The position numbers and the translations under genes are program-made. Positions 38,509 through 47,144 of a stretch of 64,000 bases of DNA are shown here, in pieces (position 1 is the first letter of the stretch; every line of letters begins with the position of its first letter). Under the pieces are notes generated by a model. It made no database searches and was not told the origin of the DNA. It was given only the letters and a program-made list of their open reading frames with translations. Source of the DNA: Leptodactylus fallax (Eukaryota > Chordata > Amphibia > Anura > Leptodactylidae); NCBI GenBank assembly GCA_947044405.1, contig CAMRHE010000134.1, positions 1,872,001 to 1,936,000 on the forward strand. Reading direction: 5' to 3'.

Positions 38509-40214
38509 CATATACTTTATTAACAAATTTTAGCTCCTTTCTGTGAAAGCCTGCACTTTTTAGCTCTTTTCATTGCTTTTCTGCTTCTCATTGTGCATGT
38601 GTGAAATTACAAAATGAGTGTGGGGTCGCTACAAACTATATTTCGGGCATGATTAAACATAGAATCTTGTTTTTGGTGTCAGATGAAAGAGAAGATTCTC
38701 ATCTTCCATATGACATAATGATTCTACCTGTATGATTTCCAGATATATCACTGGTTGAAAACAGTCAGGATTGGAATATTTATATGCAGATGCATCTCCT
38801 CTTTCATACCACACCAAAAGCAAAAGTATTTTATAATGCCCAGGACATAGCCATCTGAAGTTACCCTCCTGCACTATCATTTTTTCATCATTTCATACAA
38901 CCCTGTACACTGTAAGAAGCAGGGAACAGTTCTCAATAGAAAAACAAAGGAAAGCGTGAAAAAAAAAATTATATATATCACAGAGAGAAGCTAATATTTG
39001 TTAATAAGGTAGATTACAAAATTTATTAATGACACAAAAGCTGCCAGAAAATAAAAAGTTGTCTTGAAGTTTAGTTACACTTTAAAATATATTCCACCCA
39101 TAATCTGAATCAGGTTTTCAACCCCATTAAAAAGATAGCTGGCTAACATTAAATTTGTGTATATGATAAAAAAAAGCATCCAGTACTAATGCAGAGTGAT
39201 TGGGGAATATGTCAACACTTTTTGGCATGTGCACGTCAATGTAAAGGATATGGAAAATGTTTCCACTCTAGAAAAGAATGCTTCTTTGCTTGTTGCCTCA
39301 TATGAGATTGAATCATCTAAGGCTTCAAAACTATTATTTTCTTCTGGCAAAATACTTGCATCCTTCCTAAAGATTATTATTAAAAAAAGGAAAGAAAACA
39401 TGGGTCTCATGGTATGAACACAGTTTATAGAAACATTTAACCTCTTCCTGCTGGTGGCATTTTTAAATTTTCATTTTCGACTCCCCGCCTTCAGATCCCC
39501 ATAACTTTTTTATATTTCCGTTCCCAGAGCCATATAAGGGCTTAATGTTTACGGGACAAATTGTTCTTCATAATGGTACCAGATCAGAATGGACTTGGGG
39601 ACTTGTCCCTTTGCGGGGAGGACAAGCGGACAAGTCTTCAAGTTATGCTGGGCTGAGACATTACAGGATTGTTAGCAAAGCTCAGAGGGAGAGAAAGCAT
39701 AGTAAAATCTAGAGTTTGAGATCAAGTGTCTGATCAGAATTAGACCAAAGACTGCAGTATAAGAAATTAGTACAGCATACATAAAAGGAATACAGAGTGT
39801 TATAGACATCAGGTAGGAAGAGGGTTCAATGATAGAAAATTAAATGACAGCTGTGCTTCCATTTAAAGGGTTATTCTCATTTTTTCTGTTTCTGAAAATC
39901 CCAGACTGGTGATTAGGACCTGTTAATTCCATCACAACAGCATTATGGAGACCCATAAAATAAGTGAAGATGAGGATGAAGCTTCAGCCTATAACTGAGC
40001 AGGACTTTCTATGTTAATAGATCTACAGCCATGCGGAGGGTCTCCAAGCAGATAACGCACACATCCCCGCCATTCCTGTGCTCTCTCATACTCACCGGCT
40101 GTCACTTCGCTCGTCGCTAACTATTCCCTCATTGATCAAGTCCCGGACTTTGCCAGGAGTTCCTACCGGCGATCGCAGTGGGGTTCCCGAGGTCTCACTG
40201 CAGGGCGCAGCCAT
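25037..40214 (-). CDS. ZC3HC1: ZC3HC1 (NIPA), complete ten-exon gene, 477 aa
   Basis: NIPA is a nuclear zinc-binding protein. In mammals it acts as the F-box-like substrate receptor of an SCF ubiquitin ligase for cyclin B1 and sits at the nuclear-pore basket with TPR. I assembled ten exons from splice sites: 40214-40096, 39366-39252, 38036-37886, 37028-36945, 36126-35999, 35411-35263, 33241-33022, 32170-31982, 31866-31657 and 25105-25037. They total 1434 nt and join in frame. The human protein has 502 residues. The C3HC finger is seen as C109, C112, H144 and C148. A second CPRC (262-265) pairs with HRSWC (399-403). The conserved ends are MAAPC and SRKVFRIFRQW. Serine-rich and basic stretches such as KAKRPRL near 375 suggest nuclear import. 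Intron 2 is U12-type AT-AC. Introns 6 and 9 carry Tc1 relics in sense orientation. No break is seen. Confidence 0.96.
25404..25717. mobile_element. Palindromic MITE (aaggccccacgt family), copy 3
   Basis: Left end ctaagtctaaagccccacgt, right end acgttgggccttagcctaaag. It also holds the internal acaggatgtcaattatacct motif, repeated inverted. It lies within ZC3HC1 intron 9. Confidence 0.7.
25718..27689. repeat. Intronic repeat DNA with a duplicated block and (TA)n
   Basis: This is part of ZC3HC1 intron 9. Two related blocks occur at about 26400-26760 and 27000-27430, sharing ctctgatcacagg and agttatacaagaat followed by atagactc/atagactac. They are separated by an AT dinucleotide run. No coding frame is convincing. 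Confidence 0.5.
26773..26818. repeat. (AT)n microsatellite
   Basis: About 23 uninterrupted AT dinucleotides. Confidence 0.98.
27690..28374 (-). mobile_element. Inverted relic of the 20961-22191 element family
   Basis: The segment 27700-27960 mirrors 21720-21960 in reverse complement, for example tgatcagaccacttgagg and gcctattgaagcattgcag. 28270-28374 mirrors the left head and ends gggaaggaattaa. The left terminus is missing. Confidence 0.6.
28471..28816. mobile_element. Palindromic MITE (aaggccccacgt family), copy 4
   Basis: Left end tcaggctaaagcaccac, right end tacgtggggccttggcctta. It contains several long A runs (28561-28599, 28749-28769) and the tcaattatacctgcagaaac motif also found in copies 3 and 5. 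Confidence 0.7.
29194..30810 (-). mobile_element. Tc1-like transposon, third family, in ZC3HC1 intron 9
   Basis: Ends cagtgccttgcgaaagtatt at 29194 and the reverse complement finishing caaggcactg at 30810, 1617 bp, with TA at 29192-29193 and 30811-30812. Inverted repeats run for about 200 bp. The transposase lies on the same strand as ZC3HC1. Confidence 0.94.
29411..30429 (-). pseudogene. Tc1 transposase with broken N-terminus
   Basis: From the ATG at 30429 the first 25 or so residues are normal (ending FGYKKI), then a TAA and a short disrupted stretch containing a duplicated atgtttaaa motif (30335-30360) shift the frame. From about 30304 the frame is open for 297 codons to the stop at 29411. 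That part holds the GRPSK hinge, D in WSDETK, D in QQDNDPKH and E in NPIENLW. The catalytic core is whole but the DNA-binding helices are damaged, so function is unlikely. Confidence 0.9.
31040..31239. mobile_element. Palindromic MITE in ZC3HC1 intron 9
   Basis: Left end ttaaaggggttg, right end caacccctttaa. Inside, aagtaacatcatgtcc pairs with the inverted ggacatgatgttactt. Total about 200 bp. Confidence 0.75.
31657..31866 (-). CDS. ZC3HC1: ZC3HC1 coding exon 9
   Basis: Acceptor ttcag. Encodes residues 386-455 with SFDPLNQHRSWCPW, which holds the second H/C zinc ligand pair, and GWKEVLRVLL. Donor TCA/gtgagt. Confidence 0.94.
31982..32170 (-). CDS. ZC3HC1: ZC3HC1 coding exon 8
   Basis: Acceptor ctcag. 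Encodes residues 323-385, a Ser/Arg-rich linker with RPVTRSMGHGD and SSPHRKAKRPRLCS, the likely nuclear localisation region. Donor ATG/gtaagt. Confidence 0.94.
33022..33241 (-). CDS. ZC3HC1: ZC3HC1 coding exon 7
   Basis: Acceptor caag then CCCTTCC. Encodes about residues 249-322 with CPRCMRKVGLWSFQQLE and MSPNRRMTRS. Donor CAG/gtagtt. Confidence 0.93.
33453..35020 (-). mobile_element. Tc1-like transposon, fourth family, in ZC3HC1 intron 6
   Basis: Left end about atgggaatggaaagtatgca, right end tgtatactttccgtacccaa followed by TA. Inverted repeats of about 200 bp include cttggtcataagtattcag. It sits between a TGTA-rich run (33415-33447) and a TG/TA microsatellite (35022 on), so it probably landed in simple repeats. 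The exact left terminus is uncertain. Confidence 0.88.
33669..34660 (-). pseudogene. Tc1 transposase, frameshifted and catalytic Asp lost
   Basis: The frame is open for 256 codons from 34439 to 33669. The upstream HTH part (34440-34660) is in other frames. The first catalytic D is present in WSDETK and the glutamate in NPIEHLW. The second aspartate, normally in QQDNDPKH, reads QQGNDPKH through a GAC-to-GGC change near 33960. This copy could not be catalytic even without the frameshifts. Confidence 0.9.
35022..35101. repeat. (TG)n(TA)n(T)n simple repeat
   Basis: A TG run, then about 20 TA dinucleotides, then a T tract, all immediately beside the Tc1 end. Confidence 0.97.
35263..35411 (-). CDS. 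ZC3HC1: ZC3HC1 coding exon 6
   Basis: Acceptor ttag then GACCTTACAG. Encodes about residues 200-248 with VSLLLHLIEDELQ and VHISACILAFCGW. Donor CAG/gtccgt is a weaker GT site but keeps frame and length against the human protein. Confidence 0.92.
35999..36126 (-). CDS. ZC3HC1: ZC3HC1 coding exon 5
   Basis: Acceptor ccag then AACATTTC. Encodes about residues 157-199 with FIERFQNLCHLELQLPSL, strongly NIPA-like. Donor ATG/gtaatt. Confidence 0.94.
36945..37028 (-). CDS. ZC3HC1: ZC3HC1 coding exon 4
   Basis: Acceptor cag at 37031-37029. Encodes residues about 129-156, with KQRC and SHEKFCFWPD, which supply the H and C ligands of the C3HC finger. Donor CAG/gtaatg. Confidence 0.94.
37075..37779. 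mobile_element. Element with aaaggggttgtcc ends in ZC3HC1 intron 3
   Basis: Left end tttaaaggggttgtcctgc, right end ggaaaacccctttaa. About 700 bp, with a gctagg and tagatagata-rich part near 37500. No gene is seen in it. Confidence 0.6.
37886..38036 (-). CDS. ZC3HC1: ZC3HC1 coding exon 3
   Basis: Follows an AC acceptor (38038-38037). Encodes residues 79-128, from SLKWAGKPPELSPL through the CSSC zinc ligands. Donor AAGT/gtgagt at 37885-37884. Confidence 0.94.
38185..38416. mobile_element. MITE with aaggctaggttcacac ends in ZC3HC1 intron 2
   Basis: Left end ataaggctaggttcacactt, right end gattctcctagcctaaa. It is short and non-coding. Confidence 0.6.
38467..38505. repeat. (AT)n microsatellite
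   Basis: About 19 AT dinucleotides within ZC3HC1 intron 2. Confidence 0.97.
39252..39366 (-). CDS. ZC3HC1: ZC3HC1 coding exon 2
   Basis: AG acceptor at 39368-39367. Encodes up to residue 78 and ends in EATSKEAFFSRVETFS, the part conserved in NIPA. The exon ends directly before ATATCCTTT, a U12-type donor. Confidence 0.93.
39437..39590 (+). mobile_element. Fragment of the 20961-22191 element family
   Basis: Head-end sequence ttaacctcttcctgctgg followed by ccataacttttttat and catataagggcttaatgttt. It stops near 39590 with no matching right end. It lies in ZC3HC1 intron 1. Confidence 0.6.
40096..40214 (-). CDS. ZC3HC1: ZC3HC1 coding exon 1
   Basis: Start codon at 40214-40212. Encodes residues 1-39 plus two bases of codon 40, with RSPVGTPGKVRDLINEGI matching the conserved NIPA N-terminus. 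GT donor at 40095-40094 (CCG/gtgagt). Confidence 0.93.
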
Positions 40215-40571
40215 CTTGATAGCCCCGGAAATGTCTTTACGAACCGAAATTCGGAAGTCAGCGCTCAGCTGAACATAGAAAGGAAACCGCGCATGACAGT
40301 ATCCTCCTCATACTATGCGTTTCACACGGCTGGCATTGCGCAGCACAGAAGTGGATGCTCTGCCCAAGTTTTCTATCATTTCCTAAAAGTGGATATAGTC
40401 AGCAACCATATAGCACATAGCCATAGCTTGTGAAGGGTCCTGTTTGTCTCAGCTGAATCATTTCTCATTTTAGATCGGGTTTACACAATATGTCACCACA
40501 GAGTACAGTACAATGTGGGCGAGTGTGGTGGTAACACCAAAAAATCCACACTGGATAGACATGCTAGGTTA
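40215..40571. other. ZC3HC1 5' flank, promoter not resolved
   Basis: It must contain the 5' UTR and core promoter. I see no TATA box at a convincing distance and no clear CpG-island block. Nothing else is recognised. Confidence 0.4.
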
Positions 40572-40746
40572 TTTGAAAGTTTGAAGGAGAAAATTATTAT
40601 TTCAAATAAAAATCATTATTTCTAATCTTGTCAATGTCTTGACTATATTTTCTATTCATTTTGCAATTCATTTGATAAATAAAAGTGTGAGTTTTCATGG
40701 AGAACACAAAATTGTCTGGGTGACCCCAAACTTTTGAACGGTAGTG
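40572..40746. mobile_element. Tc1-like transposon end relic
   Basis: The sequence tgaccccaaacttttgaacg followed by gtagtgta is the right terminus of a widespread vertebrate Tc1-type inverted repeat. About 175 bp are left and the rest of the element is absent. Confidence 0.75.
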
Positions 40747-41484
40747 TATGTATTTCTGTATATGTTAGTGCTTAGTACCAACCCACCTGGGTTAATAAAC
40801 ATATAAAATTTATAAAGCTCGTTTCATTTTATCCTATGAATCCGGTCTGCTCACGGTGTGTGAGCAGGAGGTAAAGAAGGTTGGTCACAGGTGTGCCAAG
40901 TGGCTTGGTGAGGCGAGATCCTTCACAGTGAGTATAACTTTATTTTTTTATTTTAATAGGCCGTTACCTGCTGCAGTAACCCCAGCAGGTAATGGGCCCT
41001 ATTTACTTACCTATCCCCACTCCTGCTCATGGCCGCCTCCTCTTCCCCTTTTGTTATGGGATGCAGAAGGAGAAGTGGATGTTGCTGTGAGCAGGAGCGG
41101 AAATTGGTAAGAGAGGCTGTGGACCTACGAACCCCAACAAATACTACTATTATTATACTCTGGAGTCTGAAAAGACTCCAGAGTATAATGATCGGAGACC
41201 CAGGGAAGGTGACAAACATAAAAACCAGTGTTACTCATCTCTCCTGCAATCCGGTGTGACTCCCAGCAGTCTTCGGGCCTCTTTGGTGACTTCCCAGACG
41301 TCACTTGGCTAGGCCGGCGTCATTATGCGTCGTGACGCCAGCCTGTCCCACGTGATGTCTGTGCCGACACTGAAGAAGGCCGAAAGCAGCAGGGAGTGCG
41401 CCGAAGCCCAGGATAGGTAAGTAACAGTGGTTTTTATGTTTGTCACTTCCTCTGGGTCTCCGATCATTATACTCTGGGGTCTGA

Positions 41485-41990
41485 AAAGGCATAATACTGT
41501 GTGCAGGGGCCACTATGGGATATAATACCGTGTGCGGAAGCACTGTCGGACATAATACCGTGGGCAGGGGCCGCTGTGAGACATAATACCGTGTGTAGGG
41601 GCCACTGTGGGACATAATACCGTGTGGAGGGGCCGCTGTGGGACATAATACCATCTGGAGGGGCTGCTGTGGGCCATAATACTATGTGCAGGGGTCGGTA
41701 TGGGACATAATACCGTGTGCAGGGGCTGCTATAGGACATAATACCGTGTGAAGGGGCCACTGTGGGCCATAATACCGTGGGCAAGGGCCGCTGTGAGACA
41801 TAATACCGTGTCTAGGGGCACTGTGGGTCATAATACCGTGTGCAGGGGCTGCTGTGGGCCATAATACTGTGTGCACGGGCCGCTGTGGGCCATAATACCG
41901 TGTGAAGGGGCCACTGTGGGCCATAATACCATGTGCAGGGGGCACTGTGGGCCATAATACAGTGTGCAGGGGCCGCTGTGGGCCATTATA
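41485..41990. repeat. 31-bp minisatellite array 2
   Basis: About 16 copies of a unit close to cataataccgtgtgcagggg plus ccgctgtggga. It is the same unit as array 1 (18128-18620) with different consensus bases (ccg for ctg, ctgtgg for ctatgg). Both arrays are preceded by a tatactctgg.gtctgaaaag module. Confidence 0.9.
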
Positions 41991-42104
41991 GTGTGTGTAA
42001 ATGGGGCATTATACTGTGTGGGGACGGGAAAGGGGGTGCTATGTCATGGGGGGGCCCAAGTCAAAAGTTTGCTGGGGGACCCAGTCTTTGCTAGTTACAC
42101 CCTA

Positions 42105-42380
42105 GTTACACTGATAAGGGGATGTTAGGATGGGGCATTTTATATAAGGGGGCTTTATGAACTTAAGAGGTGTTATTTATATAAGGGCATTATTAATATA
42201 AGGGGGGTTATTTATATAAGGGGCCATTAGGGAGCATCAATTATATAAGGGGGCATTAGGAAACATTTTGAACATAAGGGGGTGGTTATCTATACAAGGG
42301 GACATTAGGAATAGAAGGGGGCATCATTTATATAAAGGGTGATTAGGGGAGTAGTATTTATGTCAGGGGGAATCAGGGGT
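42105..42380. repeat. Irregular tandem repeat of atataaggggcatta type
   Basis: Loose repeats of ttatataagggggcattagg. It is the reverse complement in style of 57640-57960 inside the hAT-like element. Confidence 0.65.
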
Positions 42381-42568
42381 ATATGAGAAGGATCTCGCTT
42401 TGCTAAGCCGCTTGGCACACCTGCGATCAACCTTCTTTCTTAACCTCCCACTCACACACCGTGAGCGGACCGGGTCATAGGATAATACGAAACAAGCTTT
42501 TTAAATTTTATATATTTATTAACCCAAGTGGGTCGGTACTCAGCATTAACATATACAGAAATATGTTT

Positions 42569-43249
42569 CAATGACTAAAGAAGAAGATTATGGATAAAAA
42601 GGAAAATAATAGATAAAAAAAAAAATACTGGCACAGGCTCGTGGTCCGTTTCTCTAGGCCGCAACAGGTTTTTGGGCCTAGGGCGCATCCTTAAATGAGT
42701 TACAGAAACATGTCTTCTACATGCTATCCAGAACAAAGGGAAAGGCTTCAGGCCTCCATGCTAGGCCAATGCTGCATTCCACAGCATGAAATGCTGCATT
42801 CCACAGCATGAAATGCCCTCACATCTTCTCCACAGATAAGAACTCCTTGCTGCCTCTTTGCTGAATGACCAAGAATCCAGGTCTCCCCCCAGCATATGGC
42901 TAGTGCCCCACCCCACACCTCCTCCCCAGGCAGCGCCCCCTTCTCTCTCCTTTGCAGAACTTTTGGAGAGATGGATGTCTTCCTAGGTGCTGGGAGAGTT
43001 GTGTGTCTGTGGGTGAATTTAAGGTCACTGGCCTCCTCTCCCCCATGGCCATCTGGCCAGGGATAATAAAACTGGCCAACTACATCAAGCCATCTCCCAT
43101 GATACACACATAAAACCACTGAAGCGTATCGTCCAGCAGTGTAAACCCAAATTAAGCACAACATTCCTACAAGTAGGAAGAGGACTGATATGAGCAAGTA
43201 AAAATACTGAGGGTCGGTTCATCACAGTATAATATAAGGGGGCAATTAA
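42569..43249. other. Unassigned DNA
   Basis: A short local duplication, ctgcattccacagcatgaaatg, occurs twice at 42770-42812. No gene is recognised. Confidence 0.4.
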
Positions 43250-43526
43250 TTAAAGGGGTTGTCCAGAATAACCACTTTTTTAATATGAGACCGGGGAAAG
43301 TAATAAAAAAAAACAAAAAACAAAAAACCTACTGACCTTATGCTCCGATGTTTTCCTCTGGCGGAAGTCCCCACTGCACATGACCGCTGAGGTTGCTGAA
43401 AAGTGTTGTGGGGACTTCCGCTGGAAGAAAACACCAGAGCAGCAGGACTGGAACGCGCTGGAAGACACTGGAGAACCTTCCCCAGCCTCATATTAGAAAA
43501 GTGGTTATCCTGAACAACCCCTTTAA
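43250..43526. mobile_element. Palindromic MITE (ggttgtccagg family)
   Basis: Left end ttaaaggggttgtccagaat, right end gaacaacccctttaa, with internal inverted gtggttat/ataaccac. Confidence 0.75.
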
Positions 43527-43544
43527 GGTGGTACTTGGGCTTTA

Positions 43545-43887
43545 TTAAAGGGGCTTTCCAGCTCATTTTTATTGATGATCTATCCTTAGGACAGATCATC
43601 AATAAGAGATCAGTGCCCCCCCCCCCCCCGATCAGCAGTTTGAAGGGGCCATGGCGCCTGTTTATATCAGACGCTGTCTGTTTATAGTGACTATGTGATG
43701 TAATTACAGTCTTGTCACATAGACGTGTGCAGGATGAGGCTGTAGTTACATTACATGACTGATATGAAATGAATGACACTATGTAAACAGAGAAGGGGTC
43801 ACGGTATTTACACAGGTACCATGGTTCATTCAAACAGCTGATCAGTGGGGGGGGGGTTATTAATGGAAAACCTGGAAAACCTTTTAA
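43545..43887. mobile_element. Palindromic MITE (gatgatctatcc family)
   Basis: Left end attaaaggggctttccagct, right end gaaaaccttttaa. attgatgatctatccttagg and its inverted partner lie inside. A partial inverted relative is at 56760-57052. Confidence 0.65.
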
Positions 43888-44897
43888 TTAGGAAACACAT
43901 GGGGCAATATTAATAATGGGCACTATTTATACAGGGTACACACGGACATTATTAATATAAAGATGCTCTTGTGGGTATTATTCATTATGGGGAGTTAGAT
44001 CATATATTTTATAATTGGGATAGCAGCAGGATGGGGGCTTTGTGTAGGTGAAGATAGCAAGTTATCATGAAGGTTATTAACCAATCATATACTTTATCCA
44101 CAATGTAGCAATGTGATTTGCAATGTGATTAGCAAGGATAATTAAAATATAACATTTAGTACTGCCAGCCTGAATATAGGCATGTTGCTTGGAGGATGGA
44201 TGAACCTGCGTGGCTCTCATTCACTTCGATGGGAGTGCCAAAGATAGCCGAAGTCCAGTACTCAGCTATCTGCAGCGCTCCTATTAAAGAGAATGAGGGC
44301 CATGTGGGTTCATCCATCCACCAAGCAGAAAATATGTTAAGTTATTTTCATTGTTAATGCCGTCTTGTTGATCTCTACTACTGAAGTAATACAGTAAGAA
44401 GAATTCTTAAAAACTGTTTTATAACTTTGTGAATTGCGTATGTTTATTGTGCGACAATAGCAGCGTGTGAAGCTAGTAGCAGGTAAACTTTTTTTTTTGG
44501 GGGGGGGTATCTTTCTATAGTCTACCTCAGGTAGCCAATGAAATCGCAGGTCCTTCACTCTTAATAGCCTCACCGAAATACAGCATTATCAGAGGAATGC
44601 AACACTCTCACTATTTTTCTCTGATATCAGACATTATCAGAGAATCAAGAAAAAATGGTGGACCACACTCGCGCCTCTGAATGGTGTGATTACCTTGGTG
44701 ATGAATCTGGAACAGATTGGGAGATAATCCAATGGATAGTCTCCTTCAAATGTTACTATAAGCTGCTGCTCAACTCCGGGACCAATGATCAAGGACCAGT
44801 GGTAATAGTAACAGGTAAAAATGAGAAGAAAAATTCGGAATATATGTTGACGCTGCTTCTATAATAGAAAAACCAGAAGTACTGCAGGATGGAGAAA
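43888..44897. other. Repeat-derived DNA without genes
   Basis: 43890-44000 mirrors 56570-56700 of the hAT-like element. 44550-44650 (aagtccttcactcttaatag-like, cagcattatcagagg) resembles 54985-55065, so the two edges of the large TTAA element share flanking repeat sequence. Confidence 0.5.
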
Positions 44898-45688
44898 TTA
44901 ACCTCTTAAGGACACAGCCCAAAAGTGCGTTAAGGACCAGGCCTTGTTTTTCAAAACTGACATGTGTCTCTTTATGTGGCAAGAACTTTGAGACGCTTTA
45001 ACTTACTCAAGTGATTTTGAGATTGTTTTCTCGTGACACATTGTACTTCATGTTAGTGGTAAACACTAATCAATATTTTTGTATTTATTTATAAAAAAAT
45101 AGGATATTTGATGGAAATTTTGAAAAAAAAAAATCGCAATTTTCAAAATGTGAAAGTCTCTGCTTTTCAGACAGATAGTCATACCACCCAAATACATTAA
45201 TAAATATTATCTACCATATATCTGCTTTATATTGACATCATCTTTTAATCGTCCTTTAATTTATTTTGGATGTTAGAAGGCTTACAAGTGTAACAGCGAT
45301 TTTCCAGATTTACAAGAAAATTTCCCAAACTAATTTTTTAGGGACCACTTCAGTTCTGAAGGGGATTATAAAGGCCTATATATTAGAAACCCCCATAAAT
45401 CACCCCATTTTCAAAACTGCACCCCTGAAATAATTCAAAACAGCATTTGGGAAGTTTGTTAACCCTTTAAGCATTTCACAAGAATTAAAACGATATCGAG
45501 ATGAAATTTAGACATTTCATTTTTTTCCACTAATCCCTTCATTTAGCCCTAAATTTAACACATTCACAAAGGGTTAAAGGAGAAAATGCATCTCCCAGTT
45601 TATTATACAATTTCTCCCGAGCACAGAAATACCCCACATGTGGGTGTAAATCGTTGATTGTAATGTCAATCTGTATTCCCTTAGTCCA

Positions 45689-45818
45689 GACAGCAGCACA
45701 ATATGGGGTATCTCTGCCCCTGTGTGTTGTTTAGGACAGGTGGAACCTTTAATTAGCACCAAAAAGGTGCCTCCTACTAGCCCTATAAGAGGGCACAAGA
45801 GACCTCCCTCCACTGTGT
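45689..45818. repeat. DIRS left inverted terminal repeat
   Basis: 130 bp from gacagcagcacaatatgggg to ctccactgtgt; exact reverse complement of 50661-50790 by eye. Confidence 0.95.
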
Positions 45819-45923
45819 AAATTATAAAGTAACAGGAAACAAGCTTCTAGGGAGGGAAGATTTATAATGTTACTTACATTTTATGCATATGTTAACTGGG
45901 AATATTATGCAATGTTATGTTAT

Positions 45924-45991
45924 GGACTAAGGGAATACAGATTGACATTACAATCAACGATTCCCCTTACGTCCGACAGCAGCACAATATG
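45924..45991. repeat. DIRS internal complementary region
   Basis: ggactaagggaatacagatt and on to caatcaacga is the reverse complement of the left edge. The following ttccccttacgtccgacagc and on is the reverse complement of the right edge. In DIRS elements this region is thought to template the joining of the two ends into a circle. Confidence 0.93.
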
Positions 45992-46111
45992 AGGGAGATA
46001 GCAAGTAATTCCCCTAGGGAGGGTTTCCTCGCCTTACAACATCAAGGACTGACTGACCAAAGGCAGTTGTCTGGAAACTGCGGATGTCCAATGATAATGT
46101 TTAACAAAAGG

Positions 46112-47144
46112 TCAACTGAGATGACTATGATGCAGCCGCACAAATCTGGTCCAATGGTAAGGACCGATACTCAGCCAAAGAAGTCGATAACCCAGGTCGA
46201 GTGGCCGTAGAAAGACTGCAGGGAATAACTCCTGAATAAGAAAGGAAGACTTAATTGTCTCCTTGATCCATGTGGATAGAGTAGGCTTGGAAGCCTTGAG
46301 GCCTCTGTTTTTACCCTGCATATCAATTAGTAGGCTTTCGGCCTTCTTAAGCGGTTGAGTGTGGAATAGGTAAATCCACAGACACCTTACCACATCTAAG
46401 GTGTTGAGCTTTTCTTCCTCCTCAGAGGTTGGAGAGGGGAAAAACACAGGTAACGAAATTAGCTGATTGCTATTATAGTATGAGGGGACCTTAGGGATAA
46501 ACCCAGGCAAACCTAAGGTGTACCCTATCTGCAAAAACAAAATGTACAGTTCTCTAGAAGAGAGGGCCTGGAGTACCCCTACTCTTTGACAGATATAATA
46601 GCCAACAAAAAAGTGGTTTGTAGGCTAAATATTTTATCCCCGTAGTCTCCAAGGGTCCAAATGGAGGACCGCACAGGCCTGTAATGACTACCGCAAGGTC
46701 CCACTGGGGATGATACTGATGGCTTTAGCCTCATTGCCCCTTTAAGGAACCTTGCAACCAGAGGATCCTGAGACAGACGTCTGTTCAAATGAGCGGAGAG
46801 GGCCGCAATCTGCACTTTCAAGGTGGCAGGGGCAAGGCCCTTATCCAAACCGTCCTGAAGAAAATATCAGCCGTTGAAGGTTCTAGATTATTAATACCCT
46901 TCTTGGAGCACCACTCCATGAAAATCTTGGCTGTCCTCTGGTAGTTCTTATTGGTAGATTCTGCTCTTGCAGAATAAAGGGTCTTCAGGACGGCCTCTGA
47001 CAGTCCTCTATCCTGCTGTAGGGACTGCTCAACCTCCAGGCTGTCAGGTTGAATCTCCAGAGATCCTGGCACTTCAGAGATCCTTGGGAAACCAGGTTCT
47101 GGATGGGGGTGAAGCCTCCAATATATCCCTCGACTCATCTCCAT
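46112..47144 (-). pseudogene. DIRS tyrosine recombinase, frameshifted
   Basis: The N-terminal core-binding part is seen at 46818-47144 (STNKNYQRTAKIFMEWCSKK) and 46579-46848 (LAPATLKVQIAALSAHLNRR). The catalytic part at 46112-46540 contains LDVVRCLWIYL and GKNRGLKASKPTLSTWIKE, typical of DIRS recombinases. These three blocks are in three frames. The family replaces the usual DDE integrase and inserts circular DNA by site-specific-type recombination. Confidence 0.85.

Larger units (their letters stand above)
38037..39251 (-). other. ZC3HC1: U12-type AT-AC intron of ZC3HC1
   Basis: The intron starts ATATCCTTT (39251-39243), a perfect match to the AT-AC minor-spliceosome donor. It holds TTCCTTAAT (38053-38045), a perfect match to the TTCCTTRAY branch site. 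It ends in AC at 38038-38037, about ten bases after the branch adenosine. The flanking exons join in frame to give VETFS/SLKW, as in human NIPA. No GT-AG alternative fits that join. Confidence 0.93.
40749..42568. mobile_element. Element with long (~185 bp) inverted ends carrying a minisatellite
   Basis: 40749-40935 (tttctgtatatgttagtgct to gcgagatccttc) is mirrored at 42383-42568 (gaaggatctcgc to agcattaacatatacagaaa). The interior has an acctgctgcagtaaccccagcaggt palindrome near 40967-41000, a tatactctggagtctgaaaa module and a 31-bp array. No transposase is seen and the superfamily is unknown. Confidence 0.7.

Noticed and set aside
43246..43833. 195-codon frame
   Set aside because: It runs across two MITEs and the gap between them and resembles nothing; chance opening is likelier.
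45574..45813. A small protein shared with 50666-50908
   Set aside because: The identical peptide lies in the two inverted terminal repeats of the DIRS element, so it is a by-product of the repeat.
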